64,000 nt of DNA, from contig NZ_SSBK01000034.1 in NCBI RefSeq assembly GCF_004795035.1, forward strand, positions 1 through 64,000, given 5' to 3'. Position 1 is the first letter of the stretch, and each line of letters starts with the position of its first letter. The notes under the pieces are model-generated. The model saw nothing but the letters and a program-made list of their open reading frames with translations. It ran no database searches and was not told the DNA's origin. Position numbers and translations under genes: made by a program. The stretch comes from Streptomyces sp. A0958 (lineage in GTDB: Bacteria; Actinomycetota; Actinomycetes; Streptomycetales; Streptomycetaceae). This document shows positions 1-7,759 of the stretch, piece by piece.

Positions 1-323
1 GCTTCGGCCTCGGCGCCGGGTCGGACCCGGCCGGTTCGGTGCTGGTCATAAGGGGTGATTCTCCTGTCGTGCCCTCTCAGGCTAACCCGACAGAGCGGGA
101 TGTCTCACCCAAGGCTGACAGAGAGGGGTCTGCCGCGCCCAGATCAGGGAGTTCGTCCAGGGTCTCGTCCAGCGGTTGCTCGCCGATCCGAAGCTGATCG
201 ACCAGTCCAGGTCGTGCTCCCGACTTTGATCGAGGCACCCTCGACGCGCTCCAGCATTTTGATGCCATTTCCGAGGTCTAATTGATATCGTTGTTGGGGC
301 GTCGAGCTGTGGAGGGACAACTG
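1..323. other. Window edge, no confident gene
   Basis: No open frame here shows convincing actinobacterial coding character from start to stop. The best fragment is on the plus strand at about 119-229, which reads RAQIREFVQGLVQRLLADPK and then stops. It resembles the C-terminal helix of some protein but has a stop just upstream and no start, so it could be a gene remnant. The region lies directly upstream of the VapB start and must hold the promoter of that operon, although no promoter is obvious by eye. Confidence 0.4.
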
Positions 324-575
324 ATGGCCAGGACTGTGATCGATCTGGATGAGGAGATCGTCGAGCAGGCGATGCGGATGTACGGAGCGAAGACAAAGGC
401 CGCCGCAGTGCGGGCGGCCATGGAGGAGGGGGTGAGGCTGCGGCTGCGCCGGGAGCTGTTCGATGCCATTGACGATGGTGAGTTTGATGACGTGTTCGCG
501 GAGATCCGATCGCAGACGGGGCCGCGGAATCCGGACGGCTCGCTTAAGCGCGGAGACGGGGCTTCGGCGGCGTGA
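324..575 (+). CDS. vapB: VapB-type antitoxin (ribbon-helix-helix)
   Basis: This 83-aa protein is probably the antitoxin of a type II toxin-antitoxin pair. Residues 2-32 (RTVIDLDEEIVEQAMRMYG and what follows) have the N-terminal strand plus two helices typical of VapB_antitoxin/DUF2191 proteins, which bind DNA and repress their own operon. The acidic C-terminus (FDDVFAEIRSQ) is the kind of tail that occupies the toxin active site. The ATG at 324 was chosen over an upstream in-frame start at 282 because GGAGGG at 311-316 sits at good spacing and the family begins at this Met. Its stop overlaps the GTG start of the toxin gene by 4 bp (GTGA), so the two are translationally coupled. Confidence 0.85.
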   Translation: MARTVIDLDEEIVEQAMRMYGAKTKAAAVRAAMEEGVRLRLRRELFDAIDDGEFDDVFAEIRSQTGPRNPDGSLKRGDGASAA

Positions 576-988
576 AAGGGCGTTACCTCCTCGACAAGTC
601 CGCGCTGGCCCGCCGGGGCAAACCGGCAGTGCGGGCGCGGCTGGATGTACTGGACCGCGATGGACTCCTAGCGGTGTGCGCCCCGACCGAGTATGAGGTT
701 CTGTACTCGGCGCGAGGAAAGGCCGAGGCGCTGCGCCTGCGTACCCTGCTCCGTGGTTTCGACTACTTGCCCTGCAACGACGAGGCGTTCGAGCAGGCGC
801 TCGCGATCCAGGCACTGGCGCTGAACGCTGGCTTTCACCGGGCGCTGTCGCTGGCTGACGTCCTCATCGCGGCAACCGCAGAACGGCACGGGGCCACTGT
901 CCTGCACTACGACGGCGACTTCGACATGATCGCCTCGGTGAGCGGATTGCAAGCCGAGTGGGTCGTGGAGCCCGGCACCGCCGACTGA
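572..988 (+). CDS. vapC: VapC-type PIN-domain ribonuclease toxin
   Basis: This 138-aa PIN-domain protein is expected to cleave RNA with Mg2+ when released from the antitoxin. The family's acidic residues are visible: Asp8 in YLLDKSAL, Glu42 in APTEYEVLYSAR, Asp96 in SLADVLIAATA, and Asp114/Asp116 in HYDGDFDMIA. Length is normal for VapC. The start is a GTG at 572 that overlaps the antitoxin stop. The pair lies about 350 bp from an IS1380-type element in an accessory stretch. All catalytic positions are intact, so it is likely functional. The cellular RNA target cannot be predicted from sequence. Confidence 0.88.
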   Translation: MKGRYLLDKSALARRGKPAVRARLDVLDRDGLLAVCAPTEYEVLYSARGKAEALRLRTLLRGFDYLPCNDEAFEQALAIQALALNAGFHRALSLADVLIAATAERHGATVLHYDGDFDMIASVSGLQAEWVVEPGTAD

Positions 989-1333
989 CGGGGAACGCCG
1001 CATGCCGTGTCAGCGAGTGCCTCGATGGGCGAGGGTGGAACCGGTGCATCGTTGACCAGGTCGTCGCGGATCTGCTCAACGGCGTGTGTGGGCGGTGATG
1101 CAAGATTCGGTATCCATGCAGCAGTGTCGGCAGCGGTTGGGTAGGTTTTCCGTTTCGAGTCGACTTGTATCTTGTTGTGAATCCCGTACTGAGAATGAAT
1201 CTGCATTTCCACAGGTGGAATGGATTGTGGTGACTTTCCGCTTCGATGTGTAGTCGAGTTCCAGTCTCACCTTTGGTGCGAAGGAATGAGGAGTTACTGA
1301 ATGGCTAAGGTTACCTTTCTGAGTCAGACTGAA
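989..1333. other. Intergenic, relatively AT-rich, no gene seen
   Basis: This 345-bp gap between the VapC stop and the left end of the insertion sequence carries no plausible reading frame. From about 1120 to 1330 the base composition is visibly lower in G+C than the flanks. A short inverted repeat, TTCCAC-AG-GTGGAA, sits at 1207-1220. The composition suggests acquired DNA, in keeping with the neighbouring toxin-antitoxin pair and insertion sequence. Confidence 0.5.
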
Positions 1334-2997
1334 ACCTGGATTCCACCGGCCTGATGCCTGTGGACAACTTCTCCGGAAATGAAGAAGTGCCCTGTGACCT
1401 GCGATGATGAGGTTTCTCTAGGACCACGTCAAGCACGTTCACGAGGGCACTTCCGAGATGCAATCTTCCCATGCCGCGGCGGGGGTTTCCGCACGGTTCG
1501 ATGATCCGAATCTGATCGCGTACGGCGGGCTGGCTCCGCTGGTACGTCTGGCCGAGCGGTGCGGGATGCCCGGTCTGGTTGTCGAGCTGGTGCGTCTGCC
1601 GGCGTCGGCCAACGGCACCGGCGCCTTCCCGGCATCGAAGGTGATGGCGCTGGTCGCGGGGACGGCGGCGGGCGCGGACAGTATCGACGATTTGGGCCGG
1701 CTGCGGCACGGCGCCATGAACGTTCTGTTTCGCGGGGTGCGGGCGCCGTCCACGCTGGGCAGCTTCCTGCGGTCCTTCACGCACGGGCACGTGAAACAAC
1801 TCCATGCTGTCGCCCGCCGACTGCTGCCCCGCCTGGCGGCTCACGCCCCGCTGCTGCCCGGCGCCGGCACCGTCGCACACCTCGATCTGGACGACACCAT
1901 CAAGCCCGTCCACGGCTATGCCAAGCAGGGCGTCGGCTATGGATACAACAAGGTCAAGGGCCTGAACGCGCTGATCGCGACGCTCTCCACGCCGCTGGCC
2001 GCCCCGGTGATCGCCGCCACCCGTCTGCGCAAGGGCAACGTGAACTCCGCCCGCGGCGCCGCGCCTTCGCCACCGAGGCGATCACGACCGCCCGCGCCTC
2101 GGGCGCCACGGGGATGCTGATCGTGCGGGCCGACTCCGCCTACTACGGCGCCGAACTCATCGCAGCCTGCAAGGCAGCCGGCGCCCGCTTCTCGATCACC
2201 GTGCGTATGAACGCCTCCATCAAAACGGCGATCGCCACCATCGACGAGACCGCCTGGAGGCCGATCAAGTACCCCCGGGCGATCTGGGACGACGAGGAGG
2301 CCCGCTGGATCTCGGACGCGGAGATCGCTGAGATTCCCTACACCGCCTTCACCTCGAAACCGAAGAAACAGCAGGTCACCGCACGTTTGATCGTGCGCCG
2401 GGTGAAACGCCTCAACCCCGCCACGGTCCCCGAGGGCCAAGGCGAGCTCTTCACCGCCTGGCGCTTCCACGCCGCATTCACCGACAGCACGCTGTCGCTG
2501 GCCGACGCCGAGAAGGATCACCGCACGCACGCGATCGTGGAACAGGTGATCGCGGAGTTGAAGAACGGTCCGTTCGCCCACGCGCCGTCGGGAAACTTCC
2601 AGGCCAACGCCGCCTGGCTCGCGCCGGCCGCCCTCGCCTTCAACCTGATGCGCGCCTGCGGCACCCTCGCCGACACCTTCCATGCCCGCGCGACCTGCGC
2701 GACCATCCGCGAACACCTGATCAACGTGCCCGCCCGCCTGGCCCGTTCGTCCCGACGACTCACCCTGCACCTGCCCGAACGCTGGCCCTGGCAAGACGCC
2801 TTCGACACCCTTTCCCATGGCGTCCACGTCCCACCCCCACCGGCCTGACCAGGACCTATCCGACCCGCCCGCGAGGGCCCGAGAGCTGTGGACAAGTGGA
2901 AAAGCTGGGCAGACCAGCAGCCACCCCGCGCCCGAAATCGGAAACACCGACCGATCACGAGAATCAATCACTCACGAACCGAGCCGGTGGATCCAGG
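1334..2997 (+). mobile_element. IS1380-family insertion sequence
   Basis: This element of about 1.66 kb encloses one transposase gene. The left end at 1335-1350 reads CCTGGATTCCACCGGC and the inverted right end (2997 back to 2983) reads CCTGGATCCACCGGC, so the termini are imperfect inverted repeats differing by one base. CTGAA occurs just outside both ends (1329-1333 and 2998-3002), a plausible 5-bp target-site duplication. Length, single DDE transposase and short terminal repeats fit the IS1380 family. One base at the left junction (A1334) is uncertain. The transposase is frameshifted, so the element would need help in trans to move. Confidence 0.8.
1458..2848 (+). pseudogene. IS1380-family transposase, frameshifted
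   Basis: The transposase is split between two frames. The first part (1458 to about 2064) begins MQSSHAAAGVSARFDDPN and includes HLDLDDTIKPVHGYAKQGVG with the first catalytic Asp. The second part (about 2066-2848) resumes at FATEAITTARASGATG and contains VRADSAYYG (second Asp) and EQVIAELKNGPF (catalytic Glu). Joining them gives a protein of about 463 aa, the normal family size. Loss of one C in a GCC run near 2055-2065 explains the shift. A programmed -1 shift is unlikely because the junction has no slippery A-run or pseudoknot-like signal and this family does not normally use one. A sequencing error in a GC run remains possible. Confidence 0.82.
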
Positions 2998-3050
2998 CTG
3001 AACCAGTCGATGAGTACGGTCGCGCTCTTTACGCGGTGTCGCGATCGATT

Positions 3051-3103
3051 CTGAGCCTCGATCCACCGCGCGATCAGAGCTCACGCGGTGGATCGAGGCT
3101 CAG
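3051..3103 (-). terminator. 20-bp perfect stem-loop at the end of the Uma2 gene
   Basis: The arms at 3051-3070 and 3084-3103 are perfect inverted repeats of 20 bp around a 13-nt loop. The right arm overlaps the stop codon (3100-3102) of the minus-strand Uma2 gene, so it can act as a factor-independent terminator for it. Each arm resembles the termini of the adjacent insertion sequence (CCTCGATCCACCGCG against CCTGGATCCACCGGC). Confidence 0.65.
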
Positions 3104-3681
3104 CTGCGGCGGGGCGGAGCGAGCTTCTCCAGGTCGAGGTTGATCTCGAAGGGCACCGGACGGTTGAGCGAGTCCCTGAAGATGCCAACGGGTACATAGA
3201 TGGCGGTTGGCTCGTCAAGTTCGTAGACGTGGACGACGGGTGCTCCGTCCTCGTCCTCGATGCGCCAGTAGTGCGGGATGCCGGCCTCTGCGTATTTGTG
3301 GAGCTTTACCGTGCGGTCCCGGTGTGCGGACTCGAGGGAGACCACCTCGACGGCGAGTCGTACTTCATCCGGTGCGAACCAGGTGCGGTCACCGTCGAAG
3401 TCGGCCGTCGTCACCAGCAGATCCGGCTCGGGCCGATTGCGTTGATCGAGTTTGATGGTCATCTCCCGTCCGACCCTTACGTTGGCCGGCGCCTGCTCCA
3501 TGAGGGCCACGGTGAGCATCGTGACGAGATGGCCGTGCCACCACCGCTGCGGGGACATCATGAATACGAGGGCTCCGTCGATCAGCTCGGTGTGGCGCGG
3601 TGCTTCCGGGAGGCGGTCCAGGTCCTCCGCGAACCAGCCTTCCGCGCGGGGCGGACGCATCCAGTCGGGCAGTGCGGTCAT
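3100..3681 (-). CDS. Uma2 family endonuclease-like protein
   Basis: This 193-aa protein belongs to the Uma2/DUF820 family, a PD-(D/E)XK-type nuclease fold abundant in actinobacteria and cyanobacteria and often present in many copies. Visible landmarks are RPEPDLLVTTADF (residues about 82-94, active-site Asp), LAVEVVSLES with the conserved Glu, the Lys of TVKLHKYAEAGIPHYW, and a final strand RIEDEDGAPVVHVYEL. Length is normal. The ribosome binding site upstream of 3681 is weak. Its substrate and biological role are unknown. It sits between an insertion sequence and decayed sequence, which suits a mobile or accessory gene. Confidence 0.85.
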   Translation of the reverse strand: MTALPDWMRPPRAEGWFAEDLDRLPEAPRHTELIDGALVFMMSPQRWWHGHLVTMLTVALMEQAPANVRVGREMTIKLDQRNRPEPDLLVTTADFDGDRTWFAPDEVRLAVEVVSLESAHRDRTVKLHKYAEAGIPHYWRIEDEDGAPVVHVYELDEPTAIYVPVGIFRDSLNRPVPFEINLDLEKLAPPRRS

Positions 3682-4078
3682 GGCTCAACCGTAGCGACTC
3701 GGCGAGGTCCGGGCCACGAGGTCGACGACGGCCGAAACGAGAACCACCCTCGTCACCCAAACGCGGGCTGTCTGCCCACGCCTGCGCTGCACGCTCATCA
3801 GGGACTCACCTCGTCCGAGAACATCGGGAGCGGCGAGTCGGGCGAGTAGTCGACCGGCACGTGGGCGGGCTAGTCGGGGTAGCGCTTCGTGCCTCGCGCG
3901 GAAACCCCCTCACCGAGGTGATGCCGCGCTTCCGGCCAGCGAACTCCTCCAGGAGATCGTGTCGTTCTCGGCGCACTTGAACTGGTCGACGCACCTTCTG
4001 GGACAGGCTCGGGATGACGAGTCTCGTCGGACGGCGTGAGCCCTCCGCCCAGGGCGGGCGGGGTGGCAGTGGTGACGA
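3682..4078. other. Decayed intergenic sequence
   Basis: No intact gene is visible in this stretch of about 400 bp. A plus-strand frame at about 3914-4039 reads SELLQEIVSFSAHLNWSTHL and ends at a stop. It looks like the C-terminal end of a once-coding gene but has no start. The stretch probably also holds the promoter of the Uma2 gene (starting at 3681 on the minus strand). Confidence 0.4.
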
Positions 4079-4422
4079 GTGCCTGAAGGGCCTTCTGAAG
4101 CCGAGGGACTGGCCCACCACCCCGACAGCGCCGACCTGCTGTGCACCCGCGGCCTGCTCGCGCTGGAGGACGGCGACACCGACGCCGCCCTGGCCGACTT
4201 CACCACGGCCCTGGAGCAGACCCGGCCCTCTACGAGGCGCTGGCCAACCGCGCGATCATCGCCCAGGAGCAGGGGCGGGCCGACGACGCGATCGAAGACC
4301 TCACCCGCGCCCTGGAACTCGTCGGCCCCGACGCCTCCCTGCTCTACAACCGCGGCTACGTGAACCGCTCCGCCGAGCGGTGGCAGGGAGCGATCGACGA
4401 CGGCACCCCGGAACCGGCGTAG
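4079..4422 (+). pseudogene. TPR-repeat protein remnant, frameshifted and truncated
   Basis: Two adjacent frames together encode tetratricopeptide repeats. The first, HHPDSADLLCTRGLLALEDG and ALADFTTALEQ, runs to about 4230. The second continues with YEALANRAIIAQEQGRADDA, IEDLTRALELVGPDAS and LLYNRGYVNR to a stop at 4422. The repeat register continues across the junction, so a single missing base explains the shift. There is no proper start and only about two and a half repeats remain, so this is a fragment of a larger TPR protein. It converges on the minus-strand operon that ends at 4500. Confidence 0.7.
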
Positions 4423-4499
4423 GGCCGACCCGGGCAGGCGGTCCTTCTCGCCGCGGTGCGCGGCGAGAAGGACCTCCGGAGAACCGGCCGGCCGGCGCG

Positions 4500-5768
4500 T
4501 CAGCTGACGTCCTCGTCCTCCTCGTCCCCCGTGCGAGGCGCGGGGGGCCGGTGGCGGCGGTGAGAGGGGTCCCAGTAGTACGGGGGCGGCATGTCGTCCT
4601 CGCTCGCCCCCCACCAGCCCTGGTTCCGGTCGCTCGCGCCGCTCTCCTCCGGCCCCGGTGTGAACGCGGCCGCGTCAGCGTCCGGGGCCGCGTCCGTGAA
4701 CTCCTCGGTCTCGTCCTCGTCGGGCGTCAGGAGAATGGTCCGCCTGATCTCCTCGGCGGCCTCGTCCAGCCCGGCCGCTTCCAGGGTGAGCACCACACGG
4801 TGAACCAACACCGTGTAGCCGTCCATGTCCGGCTTCAGGCCCGCTGCCGCCAGCAGCAGGAGCAGGCGATCCGCGACCCCGACCTCTTGTTCACGGTCGA
4901 AATCCCCTCCCGCCTGGGCGGCTCCGTCCCAGAGCGAGCCCCCCACGGTCGCTTCGCTCCGGGCGGCCACGGGCGGGACGAGCAGGTGGCGGAACAGCTC
5001 GGGCACCTCCTCGTCGTTTGCCGCCGCCGCGAGCTGGGCGAGCGGGCCGATCATGTCGACCGCCTTCTCGATCTCGTCCTCGTGACGGGCCAGCCACCAC
5101 ACCACCGCGCTGCCCGCGCTCGTCATGACGTCCTCCCCGAGATAGCGCCGCTTGTTGCGTTCGTGCTGACGCTCGTGCTCCCAGATCTCCTCGTCCTTGC
5201 GGAGGTCACTCAGCTTCCGCAGACGCTCGCGGTCGCCGGGGGCGAGGGTCAGCGTCACATCGGCCACCATGGCCTCCACCCGTCCGCTGCGGTCGGTGAG
5301 CGGAATGCCGAGTTCCCCCTCCAGGAGGTAGCGCGCGAAGGTCGCCCGGCCTGGCTCCTCGCGGCGGACCACTGCCAGGGCCCGGCTGACGACCGAGGAC
5401 ACCGCGAGGGCCGGGGAGGCGCTGTCGGACCAGTCAGCGCCGTCGGGGACCGGCCTCCACCACACGGTGGCGGAGAAGAGGAAGTCGTAGCCGGCCGTCG
5501 CACTGGGCAGCGCTGCGTCGATCACCCGGGTCTCCCGGTACGGCTGCTCCGCCGGTGCCGCGGGCGGATCGGGTTCCGTGGGCTCGTACGGGCCGGCCGG
5601 CGCGCGGCCACTGCTGAGGGCCGCCATCACGAGCAGGAGGGAGCCGGAGACCGTGACCATGGACATGAAACCCCAGAGCCAGGGCGACCAGTTCAGGAGG
5701 TTCCCTAGGGCGGCCGGTGCCAGGCCGCAGAGAGCGACGAACAGCATGCTGGGAAAGCGGTCTTTCAT
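4500..5768 (-). CDS. Membrane-anchored protein, third gene of the TIR operon
   Basis: This 422-aa protein of unknown function is the last gene of the TIR operon. Two hydrophobic segments at about residues 5-24 and 30-51 form an N-terminal hairpin anchor. The rest is hydrophilic and probably cytosolic, including a charged helical stretch (LRKLSDLRKDEEIWEHERQH, then ERNKRRYLGEDV) that may be coiled coil, and an acidic Pro-rich tail ending in GDEEDEDVS. The start at 5768 was chosen because it forms ATGA with the stop of the upstream gene (5765-5768). I recognise no catalytic domain. By analogy with other multi-gene conflict systems it could be a membrane-located partner or sensor for the TIR and NTPase-like proteins, which is inference. 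Confidence 0.75.
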   Translation of the reverse strand: MKDRFPSMLFVALCGLAPAALGNLLNWSPWLWGFMSMVTVSGSLLLVMAALSSGRAPAGPYEPTEPDPPAAPAEQPYRETRVIDAALPSATAGYDFLFSATVWWRPVPDGADWSDSASPALAVSSVVSRALAVVRREEPGRATFARYLLEGELGIPLTDRSGRVEAMVADVTLTLAPGDRERLRKLSDLRKDEEIWEHERQHERNKRRYLGEDVMTSAGSAVVWWLARHEDEIEKAVDMIGPLAQLAAAANDEEVPELFRHLLVPPVAARSEATVGGSLWDGAAQAGGDFDREQEVGVADRLLLLLAAAGLKPDMDGYTVLVHRVVLTLEAAGLDEAAEEIRRTILLTPDEDETEEFTDAAPDADAAAFTPGPEESGASDRNQGWWGASEDDMPPPYYWDPSHRRHRPPAPRTGDEEDEDVS

Positions 5769-7759
5769 CGTTCCTCTTCCGTGGTCCGTGGTCCTGCGCC
5801 CGTACGTTCCGTGGGTTCGGTACGTTCCGTACGGACGAACTGGGCATGGTCGATGCACTGCCAGAAGCGGCTGGCGACAGCTGCCCGGGAGGGATCGCGC
5901 CCGGCTCCTGCCCAGTCGCAGGCGATGGCGTAGAGGCGGTGGAGTGCGACCGCGCGGCCGTGCGTCGCACCGACCATCACGCCTAGTGCCATGTCCCGCG
6001 TGCTGTCCTGCGCCACGCTGGTCAGCCAACTGCACACCAGCGGTGTCCAGAGGTCCGTCGGCGGCCAGGAGAAGACCGTCTCCCAGCCCCGGAACAGGTC
6101 CGGCCACGGCGGCGGGTCCGAAGCCCGGCCGCTCGTCAACAGCTCTGTGAGCAGGCGGAGATGGACCTCTGCCCCGCGCCGCTCACGATGAGTCTGGTCC
6201 CGCAGGCGGCCGATCAGCGCCTGGTAGAGCCGGTGGTCCCGGCCGCCGAGGTCGAGAAGGGCCTCCCCCGCCTCGCGCGCCGCCTCACCCTGCCGCACGG
6301 CGAGGTAGTGAAGCCGCACCAACGCCTGATCCGGGTGCGTCGCGCCGAGGTTCTGGCGGCAGGCGGCGGTCAGGACGCGCACGAGGCCGTCCGACAAGGA
6401 GCCGGACCTCACGCACTCGTACATCCGCCGGCGGAACCACCCGCCGAGCCTTTCGTGGCTGAGACCGAGTTCGATAGCCGCCACGGCTCGCGGGTCGCAG
6501 GCCGCCCCGGTCGCGCCGTCCGCCCAGCGAACCGCGAGGTCGAAGAGGTGGTCGGGCCGTCCGACGGCCAGGGACCGCTCGCCGAAGCGGATGACGACGT
6601 CGACCCGGTCGTCGATGGTCAGACCCCGGAGCCCGGCGGCCCTGCCGATCCAGTCCCTGAGGTCGTCGCGCACCCCGGGGAAGTTCGCCCAGAAGTACGT
6701 CCGTACCGCGTCGGCGTACGCCAACCGCTCGAAGCGGAGCCGCCCGTCGGCGTCCCGCTCGATCCCGAGGGCAGCCAGCCGCTCCCCGAAGTCCGTCCGT
6801 GCGAGCTCGGTCGTCGCCTCCTCCTCGTGCCGCACCGTCTTCATGAGTCCGTGCCACGCCTCGTACACGGTGTCGGCGCGGGCCCCCTCGAACACCGCGG
6901 CCGCGAGCAGCAGGGTCCGCTCGGGCGCGGTGCGGACCGCGGTCACCTGCCGGCCCACCTCATCGGCCCGGTCGGTCACCGCGTGCATCGCATGGTCGAG
7001 CCATCCCGCGAAGTCGGCGCCGAACCGGCCGCTGTCGCGAGCGGCCCTCACCAGCCCGGCGAGCCGTGCCAGTTCCCACATGGGGGAGCGGTCGCACAGG
7101 TGCCGGAGCCCGGTGCTCCGCAGGTCCGCGGGGCGAAAGGCCATCCGGTCCATGCGGAGGTGCCGGGTGACGACGGTGACGCCCCTGGGGCGCCGCAGCC
7201 TCACCGTGTCCGGTTCGAGGGCCGGCGCGTGGGCGTGTTCCATGTTGGACGGCAGGACGACCACCATGTGGGCACCCACCTGCTGGATGTGGGACCGGCG
7301 CACGGCCAGGTGGTGCTGGGCCTTGGCGTACGTCTCCTCGTCGGCGATTGCCGAGAGGTCGAGGAGGAACCGGTCGCCCGCCCCGGGGACGAGCGCGGCC
7401 CCGTCCGTATGCGTGGCGGGAAGTTCCTCGAACCGGGCCTCTTCCTCGTCGGCGCGCCCGTCGTCCCCGAGCTCGTGCAGCAGCATGATCGCCGCGGCGC
7501 GGCGGCCGCTGCCGGGCGGCGCGTCCAGCAGCACCACTGACCCGGGCTTCTCCAGGCGCTCGGCGGCGGCGCGATAACCCACCGGCGGGGCGAAGCGGGC
7601 GGCCAGGCGCACCCTGTCCTCGCGGACGATCCGGAGGGAGTCGACCCTTTTACGGCTCATCCAGTCCGCGCCGACTCCGTAGAAGACGTACTGGTGCCCC
7701 TCGCCGTTGTTGACCGGGCCGCGCGGATCGTTGACGGTGACGCGGTCCTGCTCGGTCAT
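5765..7759 (-). CDS. NTPase-like protein with degenerate P-loop, paired with a TIR protein
   Basis: This 664-aa protein has three visible parts. Residues 9-30 carry VNDPRGPVNNGEGHQY, a motif repeated almost exactly in the tail of the neighbouring TIR protein. Residues 74-90 (VVLLDAPPGSGRRAAA) look like a P-loop strand and loop, but Arg86-Arg87 stand where Lys-Thr/Ser is expected. RFLLDLSAI at 130-138 could be a Walker B strand. The remaining 450 residues are helical, with repeats reminiscent of STAND/NLR-type sensors. ATGA overlaps join it to both the upstream TIR gene (7756-7759) and the downstream membrane gene. I infer it is the sensor or scaffold of the system. Whether it binds nucleotide is doubtful given the missing Lys. 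Confidence 0.7.
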   Translation of the reverse strand: MTEQDRVTVNDPRGPVNNGEGHQYVFYGVGADWMSRKRVDSLRIVREDRVRLAARFAPPVGYRAAAERLEKPGSVVLLDAPPGSGRRAAAIMLLHELGDDGRADEEEARFEELPATHTDGAALVPGAGDRFLLDLSAIADEETYAKAQHHLAVRRSHIQQVGAHMVVVLPSNMEHAHAPALEPDTVRLRRPRGVTVVTRHLRMDRMAFRPADLRSTGLRHLCDRSPMWELARLAGLVRAARDSGRFGADFAGWLDHAMHAVTDRADEVGRQVTAVRTAPERTLLLAAAVFEGARADTVYEAWHGLMKTVRHEEEATTELARTDFGERLAALGIERDADGRLRFERLAYADAVRTYFWANFPGVRDDLRDWIGRAAGLRGLTIDDRVDVVIRFGERSLAVGRPDHLFDLAVRWADGATGAACDPRAVAAIELGLSHERLGGWFRRRMYECVRSGSLSDGLVRVLTAACRQNLGATHPDQALVRLHYLAVRQGEAAREAGEALLDLGGRDHRLYQALIGRLRDQTHRERRGAEVHLRLLTELLTSGRASDPPPWPDLFRGWETVFSWPPTDLWTPLVCSWLTSVAQDSTRDMALGVMVGATHGRAVALHRLYAIACDWAGAGRDPSRAAVASRFWQCIDHAQFVRTERTEPTERTGAGPRTTEEER

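Noticed and set aside
119..229. Short plus-strand coding-like fragment ending CSRL
   Set aside because: No start and stops on both sides. It may be a remnant, but evidence is too weak for a pseudogene call.
1458..2848. Programmed frameshift in the transposase
   Set aside because: No slippery heptamer or strong downstream structure is evident, and IS1380 transposases are normally encoded in a single frame. A one-base deletion is simpler.
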